Positions 27,131 through 35,787 of a stretch of 64,000 nt of DNA are shown piece by piece. The number at the start of each line of letters is the position of its first letter. Position 1 is the stretch's first letter. Below the pieces are notes generated by a model. The model did no database searches, was not told the origin of the DNA, and saw only the letters and a list, made by a program, of their open reading frames with translations. A program made the translations under genes and the position numbers. Source of the stretch: Sphingobacterium detergens (GTDB lineage: Bacteria > Bacteroidota > Bacteroidia > Sphingobacteriales > Sphingobacteriaceae); NCBI RefSeq assembly GCF_003610355.1, contig NZ_RAPY01000004.1:62001-126000 (forward strand), given 5' to 3'.

Positions 27131-27925
27131 TTAAAGTTTATTTGCACGGGCTGTTATTTCAGCAATGTCGAGCACTTCTATTTCGGACTCTTTCTCCTTT
27201 ATTTTAACACCATCCTTTAACATTGTCATACAGAAAGGACAAGCAGCGGCAACAACATGAGGTTGTATTGCAATTACCTCTTCAATACGTTCAATATTAA
27301 TATCTTTTTTGCCTTGTTCGGGTTCTTTAAACATTTGGCCACCACCAGCACCGCAACATAAACCATTGCTTCTGCAACGCTTCAATTCAACAAGTTGCGC
27401 ATCTAGACTTTCAAGCACTTTTCGAGGTGCTTCATAGACTTCATTTGCTCGCCCCAGATAACAAGGGTCATGATAGGTTATTTTCTTACCCTTAAATATA
27501 TTATTGTCAGCCGGTTTTAATTTACCATTATCGATGAGATCCTGGATCAATTGGGTATGATGAATGACTTCGTAGTTACCACCTAAGGCAGGGTATTCAT
27601 TTTTAAGCGTATTAAAACAGTGTGGACATGCGGTTACAATCTTTTTGATTTCATAGCCATTCAATACTTCGATATTCATCATGGCTTGCATTTGAAATAA
27701 AAATTCGTTTCCACTTCTTTTTGCGGGATCACCGGTGCAGCTTTCTTCTGTTCCAAGAATCGCATAATTAAGCCCTACATGCTGGAGAATCCGACATATG
27801 TCTCGTGTTATTTTTTGAGCACGCTCATCAAAACTACCAGCACAACCCACCCAAAATAATATATCGGGAATCTCTCCCTTAGCTAACAGCTCTGCGACTG
27901 TTGGAACTTTTAATTCATTTTCCAT
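27131..27925 (-). CDS. HdrB-like CCG-domain (Fe-S)-binding protein
   Basis: This protein of about 264 residues resembles heterodisulfide reductase subunit B and the C-terminal half of GlpC/LutA-type proteins. Two cysteine-rich CCG-like domains are visible: FWVGCAGSFDERAQ with ESCTGDPAKRSG and TACPHCFNTL, then YHDPCYLGRANEVYEAPRKV with GLCCGAGGGQM and ACPFCMTML. These domains ligate an unusual iron-sulfur centre that moves electrons to or from thiols, quinones or other partners. The Met at 27925 is chosen; the frame is open further upstream, but that extension would overlap the preceding gene and adds a non-family sequence. It lies 8 bases downstream of the HdrC/NarI-like subunit gene. Partner and substrate are unknown. 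Confidence 0.85.
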   Translation of the reverse strand: MENELKVPTVAELLAKGEIPDILFWVGCAGSFDERAQKITRDICRILQHVGLNYAILGTEESCTGDPAKRSGNEFLFQMQAMMNIEVLNGYEIKKIVTACPHCFNTLKNEYPALGGNYEVIHHTQLIQDLIDNGKLKPADNNIFKGKKITYHDPCYLGRANEVYEAPRKVLESLDAQLVELKRCRSNGLCCGAGGGQMFKEPEQGKKDINIERIEEVIAIQPHVVAAACPFCMTMLKDGVKIKEKESEIEVLDIAEITARANKL

Positions 27926-27933
27926 CCTTAAAA

Positions 27934-29232
27934 CTATTGTTGTTGAGTCCAATTTGCACGGTCCATTTGCGCATATTTCCATGGAGCGCCATTATTCTCA
28001 ATGTTTCCAAACATATTATTGATACTTGCCGGAGCCTGAGATTCTTCCATAACTGCAAAACGACGAAGTTCGATGATAATGTCCAATGGATTAATATTGA
28101 CAGGACATTGCTCGACGCAGGCATTGCAGCTTGTACATGCCCACAATTCTTCTCGGCTGATATAGGTATCGATAAGAGACTTGCCATCCTCAACGAAGCT
28201 GCCATTTGTCTTGATGTTATTGCCCACTTCAGCTAGTCTATCTCTTGTATCCATCATTATTTTTCGCGGAGATAGCAGTTTTCCTGTGATATTGGCCGGA
28301 CAAGAGGAGGTACAGCGACCACATTCGGTACACGTATAGGCATCCAGTAGGCTTTTCCATGTTAGATCCTGAACATCTTTGGCTCCAAATCGGGCTGTGG
28401 CATCTGAAGAAGGCGGAGTGAAGCTCGGATCAAGCATCGCTTTTACTTCGTTGGTTACAGCAGTCATATTGGATAATTTCCCCTTGGCATCCAAGTTTGA
28501 AAAATACGTATTTGGAAAAGCGAGAACAATATGCAAATGTTTTGAATAGGGCAGATAGTTTAAAAAAGCTAATACACCTAATATATGGAACCACCAACAA
28601 AATCTTTCGATCATGTATAGCGTGGTCGTAGAAGTCGGAAGATAGGGTAATAAATAATGACTTACCGGAAAGGAGCCAACAGCATTAAAATGTTCAAATC
28701 CATAAAGCTGTAATTTGAGATCTGTGGCATTCATTAGGAGGAAAGCCGACATAAGCAGAATCTCTGTAATCAAAATAATATTCGCATCCGTTTTAGGCCA
28801 GTTGTTAAGTTCTTTACTATTCAGGCGAGTTACTTTGACGACATTTCTTCGAATAAGGAAGATCACACAGGACAATAGTACACCAAGTGCTAACCATTCA
28901 AATGAACCAATCAAAAAGTTATAGAAGCCTCCTAAAAAAGAAAATACCCGATGAGTTCCGAATAAACCGTCGATAATGATTTCCAACATTTCGATATTAA
29001 TAATAACGAAACCTAAATAGACAAATAAGTGTAGGATGGCAGGAATAATCCGCTTAAACATCTTTTTCTGTCCTAATGCAACCAAAAACATTGTTTTCCA
29101 ACGTTCTGAAGCCCTGTCGGAACGATCTAAATCCCTACCTAACTTGATATTACTATAGATCTGTCGTGCATTTTTACCAAAGAAAAATAATGCACCTAAA
29201 AAACAAACTGCAAATATTAGTTGACCTATCAT
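27934..29232 (-). CDS. Membrane 4Fe-4S dicluster protein (HdrC/NarI-like)
   Basis: This 432-residue protein is the membrane half of a small electron-transfer complex. The N-terminal ~240 residues contain about five or six hydrophobic helices (first at ~2-20, then ~62-90, ~105-127, ~150-168, ~208-228), like a nitrate-reductase gamma subunit. The C-terminal part carries two 4Fe-4S motifs: CTECGRCTSSCP (Cys 301, 304, 307, 311) and CTSCNACVEQCP (Cys 366, 369, 372, 376). It is followed by the HdrB-like subunit on the same transcript. The pair probably links the quinone pool to a soluble thiol or flavin partner. This two-gene unit appears to be common in Bacteroidota without a known function. No flavoprotein subunit is adjacent. 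Confidence 0.85.
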   Translation of the reverse strand: MIGQLIFAVCFLGALFFFGKNARQIYSNIKLGRDLDRSDRASERWKTMFLVALGQKKMFKRIIPAILHLFVYLGFVIINIEMLEIIIDGLFGTHRVFSFLGGFYNFLIGSFEWLALGVLLSCVIFLIRRNVVKVTRLNSKELNNWPKTDANIILITEILLMSAFLLMNATDLKLQLYGFEHFNAVGSFPVSHYLLPYLPTSTTTLYMIERFCWWFHILGVLAFLNYLPYSKHLHIVLAFPNTYFSNLDAKGKLSNMTAVTNEVKAMLDPSFTPPSSDATARFGAKDVQDLTWKSLLDAYTCTECGRCTSSCPANITGKLLSPRKIMMDTRDRLAEVGNNIKTNGSFVEDGKSLIDTYISREELWACTSCNACVEQCPVNINPLDIIIELRRFAVMEESQAPASINNMFGNIENNGAPWKYAQMDRANWTQQQ

Positions 29233-29369
29233 ATGCTCGAATAATGGTTACATAACAAATATACTATAATATTTTTGTTATGCTAACATAATAAAAATAA
29301 ATCAAAAAATAGGATTGAGCAGCTAATTTTCTAAAAAAAATGAATAGGAAAGGGAGGATCAGTAAAGAA

Positions 29370-29402
29370 GCCTCCAAGAAACCAAAGCAATTTCTTGGAA
29401 GC
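29370..29402 (-). terminator. Hairpin terminator of the second tetR gene
   Basis: On the reverse strand GCTTCCAAGAAA pairs with TTTCTTGGAGGC, with one mismatch in the stem, followed by TTCTTT. It lies 18 bases beyond the stop of the TetR-family gene. Confidence 0.7.
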
Positions 29403-29419
29403 AAATATTATTTGGATAA

Positions 29420-30091
29420 TTAATCTATATCAGCAAATGCTTGCTTAAGAATTTTTTCGACAGTTTTTTCAATACGGGTTTTCCCTTCTTCTGTATTGAT
29501 ATCGATACCGCAGAAAGTACTGCCTGTCGATTTAGCCTGTAGCGCTAAGTAGTAAATTCCGCTGACCAGTAATGCAAGCGTCGCCCTTATGTCAGTTTCA
29601 GAATTCTCAAATTTTGGATCAAAGTGTTTAAACAATTCTTCACCGAGAACTTCGCGTCTATCCGCTATATTTTTTAATGCTTTTGTTTTCTCGCCCAGTC
29701 CCCAATGGATGATTTTCTGTTTAGTTTTATCTTTTAAGAATGTATTCAACTGAGATTTAAGTAATTCGTTTACCAAAGCTACATCAATATCATTTGGATT
29801 TGATATCATTTGTTCTAAAACTCCTTTATCTCCGATTTGCCAAAAATCCTTTTGTGTTAAGTAAGCTTCTACCAATTGATCAAGACCTCCAAAATAATTC
29901 CAGATGAGCGCTTTATTTAAGCCGCACTCCAGTGCAATATTCGGGCCGTTCAGCGCATGGTAGCCTTTCTTTTGGATGACTTTTCCCACCGCTGCGATCA
30001 TCCGTGCTTTGGTACGTTCTTTGTCTCGGATGGGACCTGATGTTACTTTTCTTTCTTTCTTTGGATGATCCTCAGTTACTTTCTTTTTCAT
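29420..30091 (-). CDS. TetR/AcrR-family transcriptional regulator
   Basis: This 223-residue protein has a basic N-terminal tail (MKKKVTEDHPKKERKVTSGP), then a TetR helix-turn-helix: ARMIAAVGKVIQKKGYHALN, GPNIALECGLNKALIWNYFG. The remaining ~150 residues are helical with no identifiable effector site. It is a single-gene unit bounded by its own terminator and a long upstream region that holds a pair of near-identical 25-base direct repeats and several small dyads. These are candidate operators. The Hdr-like genes downstream are on the same strand but separated by a terminator, so a regulatory link to them is only possible, not shown. Confidence 0.87.
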   Translation of the reverse strand: MKKKVTEDHPKKERKVTSGPIRDKERTKARMIAAVGKVIQKKGYHALNGPNIALECGLNKALIWNYFGGLDQLVEAYLTQKDFWQIGDKGVLEQMISNPNDIDVALVNELLKSQLNTFLKDKTKQKIIHWGLGEKTKALKNIADRREVLGEELFKHFDPKFENSETDIRATLALLVSGIYYLALQAKSTGSTFCGIDINTEEGKTRIEKTVEKILKQAFADID

Positions 30092-30206
30092 TAGAATAAT
30101 TTTGTTTATTCATTACCAGTTTGTTCTCAAAGGCATTTATACAAGCCTTTGTCGGTGTTACTAAGAATGAAACTATCATAGACTTAATCGTGTAAGTCTT
30201 TGAGCT

Positions 30207-30319
30207 AAATTTAAGCTCATGATGATTTCATACGAATAAAACCATTTTTAGCAATGAAGCTTCCATGAGTTATCCTATTCGTTCGTTAATAAACAAATTT
30301 GAGCTCATGATGTTTTCAT
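30207..30319. repeat. Pair of 25-base direct repeats, 88 bases apart
   Basis: Bases 30207-30231 and 30295-30319 match at 23 of 25 positions; both contain AGCTCATGATG followed by TTTCAT after one variable base. The spacing of 88 bases is close to a whole number of helical turns (about 8.4). They lie upstream of the reverse-strand TetR gene and may be regulator binding sites. Confidence 0.6.
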
Positions 30320-30492
30320 TAGGGTAGATGTATATTTTTTCTACAATATCTAAATTTTAGCTGGTAAAAGCAAGAAATCGTATTGTAGATTTTTGTTCCT
30401 ACTGATAAATCCATTTTTTTCGATCACCAAATGATCATTTTGAGAGTTTTCTAGTGGATTATATTAATGTACGAATAGCGGGGAGGGGCAAT

Positions 30493-30530
30493 AAAAAAAG
30501 GGATTATTCATGTGAATAATCCCTTTTTTT
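30493..30530 (-). terminator. Strong terminator of the ompH genes
   Basis: A perfect 18-base-pair stem with a two-base TG centre, containing GGGATTATTCA, flanked by A and T runs. It lies 18 bases past the stop of the last ompH gene. Confidence 0.9.
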
Positions 30531-30548
30531 ATTGTGTACAATATGTTA

Positions 30549-31124
30549 TTATTTTTTTGCTGGTACAGCAGGAGCTGCTGTTGCTGAGATACCTAGTTTT
30601 GACTTAACAGCTGCAGTCAAATCTTCGCCACCTTGGAAATAAGGAATATTTGTGCTTGAGATATCAAATACATAAGCCATACCTTTTTCTTTAGATACTG
30701 CGTTTACAGCATCAGCTACTTTTCTTTGAATAGGAGTAATCAACTCATCTTCTTTTTTTTGCAACTCTTCTTGAGCCGTTTGTTGTGAAGTTTGAATACG
30801 CGTTTGCATATCTTGGATTTCTTGACCTAACTTATTAAGTTCAGGATCTAGTGTTTCTTTGTTCGCTTCACTTCTAGTACGTAATTTATCAGTTCCTTCT
30901 TTTTGTTTGGCCTGTAACATCGTCACCATCCCTTGAATTTCCTTTGTTTTAGTCTCACTCAATGTTTTCAATTGACCTTCAGCTGTTTTATAATCTGAAG
31001 TGGCTGAAATGATTTCAGCAAAATTGATGTGACCAATTTTTTGCTGCGCATTTGCGAATTGAGTTGAGAAAAATACTGCCACTATAGCAACCGCACCTTT
31101 TAATAAGTTTTTCATGCTTTTCAT
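30549..31124 (-). CDS. OmpH/Skp-family periplasmic chaperone
   Basis: This 191-residue periplasmic protein has a signal peptide ending STQFANAQQ. It starts its mature part with KIGHINFAEIISATSDYKTA, the conserved OmpH/Skp opening strand. A long charged helical hairpin follows (EGQLKTLSETKTKEIQGMVT to EELQKKEDELITPIQ), then the closing segment KEKGMAYVFDISSTNIPYFQ. Skp trimers hold unfolded outer membrane proteins for delivery to the BAM complex. The C-terminal Ala/Pro-rich tail (TAAPAVPAKK) is extra. It is the second of two OmpH paralogues downstream of bamA, a common Bacteroidota arrangement, and ends at a strong terminator. Confidence 0.9.
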   Translation of the reverse strand: MKSMKNLLKGAVAIVAVFFSTQFANAQQKIGHINFAEIISATSDYKTAEGQLKTLSETKTKEIQGMVTMLQAKQKEGTDKLRTRSEANKETLDPELNKLGQEIQDMQTRIQTSQQTAQEELQKKEDELITPIQRKVADAVNAVSKEKGMAYVFDISSTNIPYFQGGEDLTAAVKSKLGISATAAPAVPAKK

Positions 31125-31219
31125 TTTAATCTAATACGCCATCTCTATGGCAATCTTTTTAGTTTTCTAATTAATTACTACTTTTATTACTTGTGTCCAC
31201 AATGATAATAAACTCCTGC

Positions 31220-31753
31220 TTAGTTTGCAAGACTGGGATTAGGTTTATAGCCTAATTTTGTAATGACATCATTACTTTTGTTCAATTTTGAATTCGCATA
31301 AAGGAAAGTGGACTCTTTGCCTTTGTCCATGATGAAATCAAAATTCTGTGCTGAGGCAACTTCTTGAATTGCTTTTGCTACGCGGTCTTGAATAGGTTTA
31401 ACCAATTGAACCCGTCTTTTGAAAAGTTCACCTTCAAATCCGAATTTTTGTTTTTGATAATCTTTTACCTCTTTTTCTCTGGTAACGATTTCATCCTCAC
31501 GACGACGACGCATATCCTCGTTTAACAAAACTTGATCCTTTTGATAAGCCTGATATAACTTCTCTATTTCAGCATATTTTTGATCTACCTCTTCCTGCCA
31601 TTGTTTAGAAAGATCATCTAATTGTTTTTGGGCAGTGGTATATTCGGGAATGTGTTTTAGGATATATTCTGAATCTACATATGCAAGCTGTTGCGCAAAT
31701 GTCGCTGTAGCACTCACGACTACAAAAGCTATAACTAACAATATTTTTTTCAT
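31220..31753 (-). CDS. OmpH/Skp-family periplasmic chaperone
   Basis: This 177-residue exported protein (signal ending ATATFAQQ) has the OmpH opening LAYVDSEYILKHIPEYTTAQ and a very charged coiled-coil hairpin (KQWQEEVDQKYAEIEKLYQA to RRRREDEIVTREKEVKDYQK). It ends NFDFIMDKGKESTFLYANSK then NKSNDVITKLGYKPN, as in the family. It should assist delivery of outer membrane proteins to BamA. It is 95 bases upstream of the second ompH and probably co-transcribed with it. The link to bamA is weaker: a terminator and about 390 bases separate them, and a -7-like box lies at 31867-31874, so the two ompH genes may have their own promoter. Confidence 0.9.
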   Translation of the reverse strand: MKKILLVIAFVVVSATATFAQQLAYVDSEYILKHIPEYTTAQKQLDDLSKQWQEEVDQKYAEIEKLYQAYQKDQVLLNEDMRRRREDEIVTREKEVKDYQKQKFGFEGELFKRRVQLVKPIQDRVAKAIQEVASAQNFDFIMDKGKESTFLYANSKLNKSNDVITKLGYKPNPSLAN

Positions 31754-31866
31754 ATTTCCTGTAAGTTTTATAGACTATAATTTATTATTTAACATTAATT
31801 TACTTTATGACAATGGACAAGCCCAAAAGTTTAATCTGAGAAGCCGCCTTAAATAAATTTACGGCT

Positions 31867-31874
31867 CAAAAATA
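31867..31874 (-). promoter_or_regulatory. Candidate -7 box for the ompH genes
   Basis: The reverse strand reads TATTTTTG, matching the Bacteroidota -7 consensus TAnnTTTG, about 114 bases before the ompH start. No clear TTG -33 element at the right spacing was found, so confidence is limited. Confidence 0.4.
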
Positions 31875-32067
31875 ACAAAAAAGATGCAATCTAACAGATA
31901 TTTCTCGGGTTTAACACTATTTAACTTGTTAGGCGATTCTCGTTATACCTTTTCAAAGGGGGCTATATGGCTAACCTTTGCAGCTAAAAAACAAGCTCGC
32001 TTCAATATAGGAAGATTTATGATATATTCTGCGTTAAATCGAATAAATAATTTTGTTGGTGTATATA

Positions 32068-32103
32068 AAAAAAGCTATCGCAGAAACTGCAGATAGCTTT
32101 TTT
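32068..32103 (-). terminator. Terminator after bamA
   Basis: AAAAAAGCTATC pairs with GATAGCTTTTTT, with an inner GCAG/CTGC hairpin. It lies 42 bases beyond the bamA stop and separates bamA from the ompH genes. Confidence 0.85.
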
Positions 32104-32144
32104 ATCCCGATAAGGATATATCTTAGTGATTGGATCAACCTCGG

Positions 32145-34709
32145 TTAAAATCCGCCCATATTTTGCATAATACTGAACGTGAAGTTCTGTTTCCACGTAC
32201 TGCTTGGTAATCCTGGAATAGGGTCGAATGCGTGACCGTAGTCAATACCCAACATACCGAAGATAGGTAGGAAGATACGTGCACCTACACCTGCCGAACG
32301 ACGAACCTTAAATGGGTTGTATTCTGTGAATTTGTTCCAAGTGTTACCTGCTTCCGCAAATGCCAGTACATATACTGTTGCTTGGTCATTTAACATAACG
32401 GGGTGACGCAATTCCATTTGATACTTGGTATAGATTGGGCTACCTGAGTTTCGTGCTACGTTTACATTTTGAGTACCCTCTGGGATAATTACACCATTTG
32501 CATAACCACGCATCGCGATGATCTCAGAACCTTGAAGGTAATCGAATCCTTGCATACCGTCACCACCGACCTTGAATCGCTCGAAAGTAGAAATTTCTGT
32601 TTTGCTTGAATATTTTCCTAAGAAACCAAACTGTGCCTGAGCTTTGAAAACTAATTTCCCAACAATTTTTGCATACCATTGTGAATCGAATTTCCATTTG
32701 TGATACTCAGTCCAGCGGTAACGATCTTGAGGTGTACCATTCTTATAATCAATATTATTGAATAATGAATAAGGTGGCGTTAACTGCACAGAGAATTTGA
32801 TATTCGAACCCGAAGTAGGGTAAATTGGCGCATCAATCGAGTTACGGCTAAATTCTTGTGTTAAGTTGATATTGTATGCTGTACCGTTATCAAACAAGAA
32901 ATAGTTACCATAATTCTGAAGTTTATACCGTTGGAAAGACAATGAGGTATTGGCTTGGAACCAGTTGTCTGGCCACTGTAGGCGTTTACCTAAAGTCGCG
33001 GTAATACCCGTCATCCAAATACGGTTTAATTCCGAATCTTTTACGATCTGCTCACCTGTATAGTAGTTGAACCCACCATACGATGAACTAGAGGTGTAAG
33101 CACTCAAACCAAAGTAGATTGGTTTTTTTCCGCCCAACCAAGGTTCCGAGAAAGAGAAGCTATAGGATTGATAACGTTTACCTGATGTTTGACCACGTAC
33201 ACTCAATTTTTGGCCATCACCACGAGGTAGTGGTTTCCATGAGCTTTTATCAAAGAAGTTACTTGTAGAGAAGTTATTGAACGTCAAACCTAGTGTACCT
33301 ATGATCTGTCCGGCTCCATAACCTCCTGAAAGTTCGACCTGATCAGATGGTTTCTCCGTTACATTATAAACGATATCTACTGTTCCTTCCGCATAATTCA
33401 AATTGCTCGGAACTGGATTTGTTTTTTGTTCATCAAAATTTCCCAATTGTGCAATTTCACGAACACTACGCATAATTTGCTCTTTTGAGAATTTTTGTCC
33501 TGGTTTGGTATAAATGGAACGTAATACAACCCGATCGTTTGTGACATCATTACCTTTTACGATAACATTGTTGATTGTATACTGTGCACCTTCATATACA
33601 CGCAAATTTAAATCGATGGTGTCGTTATATACACGAGTTTGCTCAGGGTCTACAGAGAAAGTCAAATAACCATCATTCATATAGATGGATGATATGTCAT
33701 CTGAATTTTTGCCTCCACCCAACAATTTAGTACTTAGTTTTTCTTCCGAGAAGACATCACCACGTTTGATTCCTAAAATTTTATTTAATAGGGTGTCCGA
33801 ATACTTGGCATTTCCTGTCCATACAATATTACCCACATAATATTTAGGACCCTCATAAATATCAAATTTTACCAATACATTTTTTTCGCCATCTCGGATG
33901 ATCGTATCTTTTAAGATCTCAGCATCGCGGTAACCTTTGGCGGCCATTTTTTTGATCAGGTTTTCTTTACCTTCTTTGTATTTTTCTTCTTTGAATTTGC
34001 CTGGACCAAATACGCGGTACCACATTTTTTGCTTGATCGGCTTTGCCATTTTCCGTAGATCTTTTTGAGAAAAATGTTCGTTGCCTGTAAAGGTCATTTC
34101 TTTGACTCTTACCTTATGTTTTTTATCCACATCAGCAATTAGGATTTCGTTGTTAGCTTGCGCTGAATCCTTAACTGTTTTTAGTGTAATTTCTGGATAT
34201 AAAAAAGCTTTTTCTTTTAGAAACCGTTGAATGGTTGCACGAGTGGTATTCATCAAGTTTTCATTGACAATTTTACCTGTATTACTATTTAAACGTTTAC
34301 GGACTTCTTCGGTTTGGCTTTTGCTTAGTCCGTTAATATCAATACGTGTCAAACGGGGACGTTCTACTACACGGATGGTCAAAAAGATATTTTCGCCTTC
34401 AATTTTTTCTGCCCATAATTCGACATCGTCGAAGAGGCCTTGAGCCATCATGTCTTTTACTACTTTCGCAGTCGCCTCACTTGGTACTTCCAAATATTGA
34501 CCTACAGACAATTTAGATATGGTAATTAATACATTCTTATCCAAAAATTGTGTTCCGGTTACATCAACAGCGCTAATTACATAGTTTTTAGGGTTGAGAT
34601 AACTGATTTTTTCGGGGTCATTTAAGTTGAACGCACCATTTTGCTGTCCATAGACAAGTTGCATTGATGAGAGACCAAAAAATAGTATTACGGGTAGTAT
34701 ACGCTTCAT
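32145..34709 (-). CDS. bamA: BamA outer membrane protein assembly factor
   Basis: This 854-residue outer membrane protein (signal ending MQLVYGQQ) is the central subunit of the BAM machine that folds and inserts beta-barrels. The periplasmic half has a series of POTRA domains, with recognisable starts at VDVTGTQFLDKNVLI, RIDINGLSKSQTEEV, EMTFTGNEHFSQKDLRKMA, NIVWTGNAKYSDTLL and NVIVKGNDVTNDRVV. The C-terminal barrel of the Omp85 type contains FKVGGDGMQGFDYLQGSEII, then IAMRGYANG. It ends IMQNMGGF with the terminal Phe. Length is normal for the Bacteroidota form. It is 116 bases downstream of uppS and followed by a terminator and two ompH genes. Essential housekeeping function. Confidence 0.96.
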   Translation of the reverse strand: MKRILPVILFFGLSSMQLVYGQQNGAFNLNDPEKISYLNPKNYVISAVDVTGTQFLDKNVLITISKLSVGQYLEVPSEATAKVVKDMMAQGLFDDVELWAEKIEGENIFLTIRVVERPRLTRIDINGLSKSQTEEVRKRLNSNTGKIVNENLMNTTRATIQRFLKEKAFLYPEITLKTVKDSAQANNEILIADVDKKHKVRVKEMTFTGNEHFSQKDLRKMAKPIKQKMWYRVFGPGKFKEEKYKEGKENLIKKMAAKGYRDAEILKDTIIRDGEKNVLVKFDIYEGPKYYVGNIVWTGNAKYSDTLLNKILGIKRGDVFSEEKLSTKLLGGGKNSDDISSIYMNDGYLTFSVDPEQTRVYNDTIDLNLRVYEGAQYTINNVIVKGNDVTNDRVVLRSIYTKPGQKFSKEQIMRSVREIAQLGNFDEQKTNPVPSNLNYAEGTVDIVYNVTEKPSDQVELSGGYGAGQIIGTLGLTFNNFSTSNFFDKSSWKPLPRGDGQKLSVRGQTSGKRYQSYSFSFSEPWLGGKKPIYFGLSAYTSSSSYGGFNYYTGEQIVKDSELNRIWMTGITATLGKRLQWPDNWFQANTSLSFQRYKLQNYGNYFLFDNGTAYNINLTQEFSRNSIDAPIYPTSGSNIKFSVQLTPPYSLFNNIDYKNGTPQDRYRWTEYHKWKFDSQWYAKIVGKLVFKAQAQFGFLGKYSSKTEISTFERFKVGGDGMQGFDYLQGSEIIAMRGYANGVIIPEGTQNVNVARNSGSPIYTKYQMELRHPVMLNDQATVYVLAFAEAGNTWNKFTEYNPFKVRRSAGVGARIFLPIFGMLGIDYGHAFDPIPGLPSSTWKQNFTFSIMQNMGGF

Positions 34710-34825
34710 TTATCTTTAATTATTGGCGCTAAAGTACACCAATCAGTTGTTAATTTTTGTTAATTAAGAAAATTTTAACCAGCTTGTTTTTTATTCAAAT
34801 CAGTTGACAAATTTAATAAAATCAT

Positions 34826-35563
34826 TTATAACTGCTCACTTGTTTTTCCAAACCTTCTTTCTCGTTGCTGATATTCTACGATTGATTTATATAAATCTTC
34901 TTTTGTAAACTCTGGCCACATCTTGTCTAAGAAGCACAGTTCAGAATAAGCAATTTGCCAAAGAAGGAAATTACTAATCCGAAGTTCTCCACTAGTTCTG
35001 ATCAATAAATCTGGATCTGGTAGGTCTCGGGTGTAGAGATTGGCGGAGAAAATGTCATCGTTGATCTCTTCTATGCTCAATTCTCCTGCTTTAACTTTTT
35101 TAGCCAGATTTCGGGTTGCTTCCACAATTTCTTGACGGGAACTATAGCTTAGCGCTAGGGTTAGGGTACAGTGTGTATTATCTTTGGTAGCATCAATGGT
35201 TTCCTGAAGCTTTTTTTGTGCATTCGATGGAAGCTTGCTAATATCTCCGATAGCGTTTAATCTGACACCATTTTCTTGAAATGTCTTGATTTCCTTTTTT
35301 AAAGAGGAGACCAAAAGCTCCATCAGCGCGATTACTTCCAGTTTTGGGCGATTCCAATTTTCGGCTGAGAATGCATAGAGTGTTAGAAATTTAATGTTAG
35401 CCTTAACACATCCTTCTAAAGCCTCTCTCACTGCTTTCACGCCATTTTGGTGTCCAAATACACGAAGTTTGCCTTTTTGCTTTGCCCAACGACCATTACC
35501 ATCCATGATAATGGCAATATGTTGGGGTAATTTAATGTTATCAATTTGATCTAAAAAGCTCAT
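34826..35563 (-). CDS. uppS: Isoprenyl transferase (undecaprenyl diphosphate synthase)
   Basis: This enzyme of about 245 residues condenses isopentenyl diphosphate units in cis onto farnesyl diphosphate to make the C55 lipid carrier for peptidoglycan and other envelope polymers. The active site is MDGNGRWAKQKG (Asp21 from the preferred start), followed by GHQNGVKAVREALEGC. The conserved FLTLYAFSAENWNRP and DPDLLIRTSGELRISNFLLW segments, and YSELCFLDKMWPEF, complete the family signature. The Met at 35563 is preferred; a Met at 35578 adds five residues. It precedes bamA on the same strand. The gene often placed between nadK and uppS in Bacteroidota (DUF6089) is not present here. Confidence 0.95.
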   Translation of the reverse strand: MSFLDQIDNIKLPQHIAIIMDGNGRWAKQKGKLRVFGHQNGVKAVREALEGCVKANIKFLTLYAFSAENWNRPKLEVIALMELLVSSLKKEIKTFQENGVRLNAIGDISKLPSNAQKKLQETIDATKDNTHCTLTLALSYSSRQEIVEATRNLAKKVKAGELSIEEINDDIFSANLYTRDLPDPDLLIRTSGELRISNFLLWQIAYSELCFLDKMWPEFTKEDLYKSIVEYQQRERRFGKTSEQL

Positions 35564-35787
35564 TGTTGCTATTTTCAATAAATTAACACCTTTAGCCTTT
35601 TACAGCTTATTTGTGTGTTAAAACCAGATACTGGCTTTCTGTATATTACCTTCAAACGAAGTTTTACCTCCCAAGGTTAATCCGTTTGATTATTATTTTG
35701 AAACCTTACTATCGGTGCCTTATCTGTATTTATTTCTTCCAAATATCGATTTTTAATTGGGAATTCAGAAGTACAATATGATAAAGA
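35564..35787. other. Intergenic region between nadK and uppS, with a short C-terminal-like remnant
   Basis: This 224-base gap has no ORF with a start. On the reverse strand, a 23-codon open stretch (35618-35689) bounded by stops ends in TSFEGNIQKASIWF. This resembles the last strand of an outer membrane barrel and could be the remnant of a deleted gene. It is weak evidence because the stretch is short. Confidence 0.3.

Larger units (their letters stand above)
30092..30548. other. Long intergenic region upstream of tetR, with direct repeats
   Basis: This 457-base gap contains no convincing ORF. It holds hairpins at 30128-30151 (CAAAGGC/GCCTTTG), 30181-30198 (GACTTA/TAAGTC) and 30201-30219 (TGAGCT/AGCTCA), a pair of 25-base direct repeats, and the ompH terminator at its right end. 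Confidence 0.6.
31754..32144. other. Intergenic region between bamA and ompH
   Basis: This 391-base gap interrupts the usual bamA-ompH unit. It contains the bamA terminator (32068-32103), a -7-like box on the reverse strand (31867-31874) and a small AGCCG/CGGCT hairpin (31842-31866) that would fall near the transcript start. A forward 70-residue ORF here has no family features and is dismissed. Confidence 0.55.

Noticed and set aside
27926..27982. N-terminal extension of the HdrB-like protein
   Set aside because: It overlaps the upstream HdrC-like gene and has no similarity to family starts; Met at 27925 is better.
31884..32096. Forward 70-residue ORF in the bamA-ompH gap
   Set aside because: No signal, motif or plausible context; its end runs into the bamA terminator.
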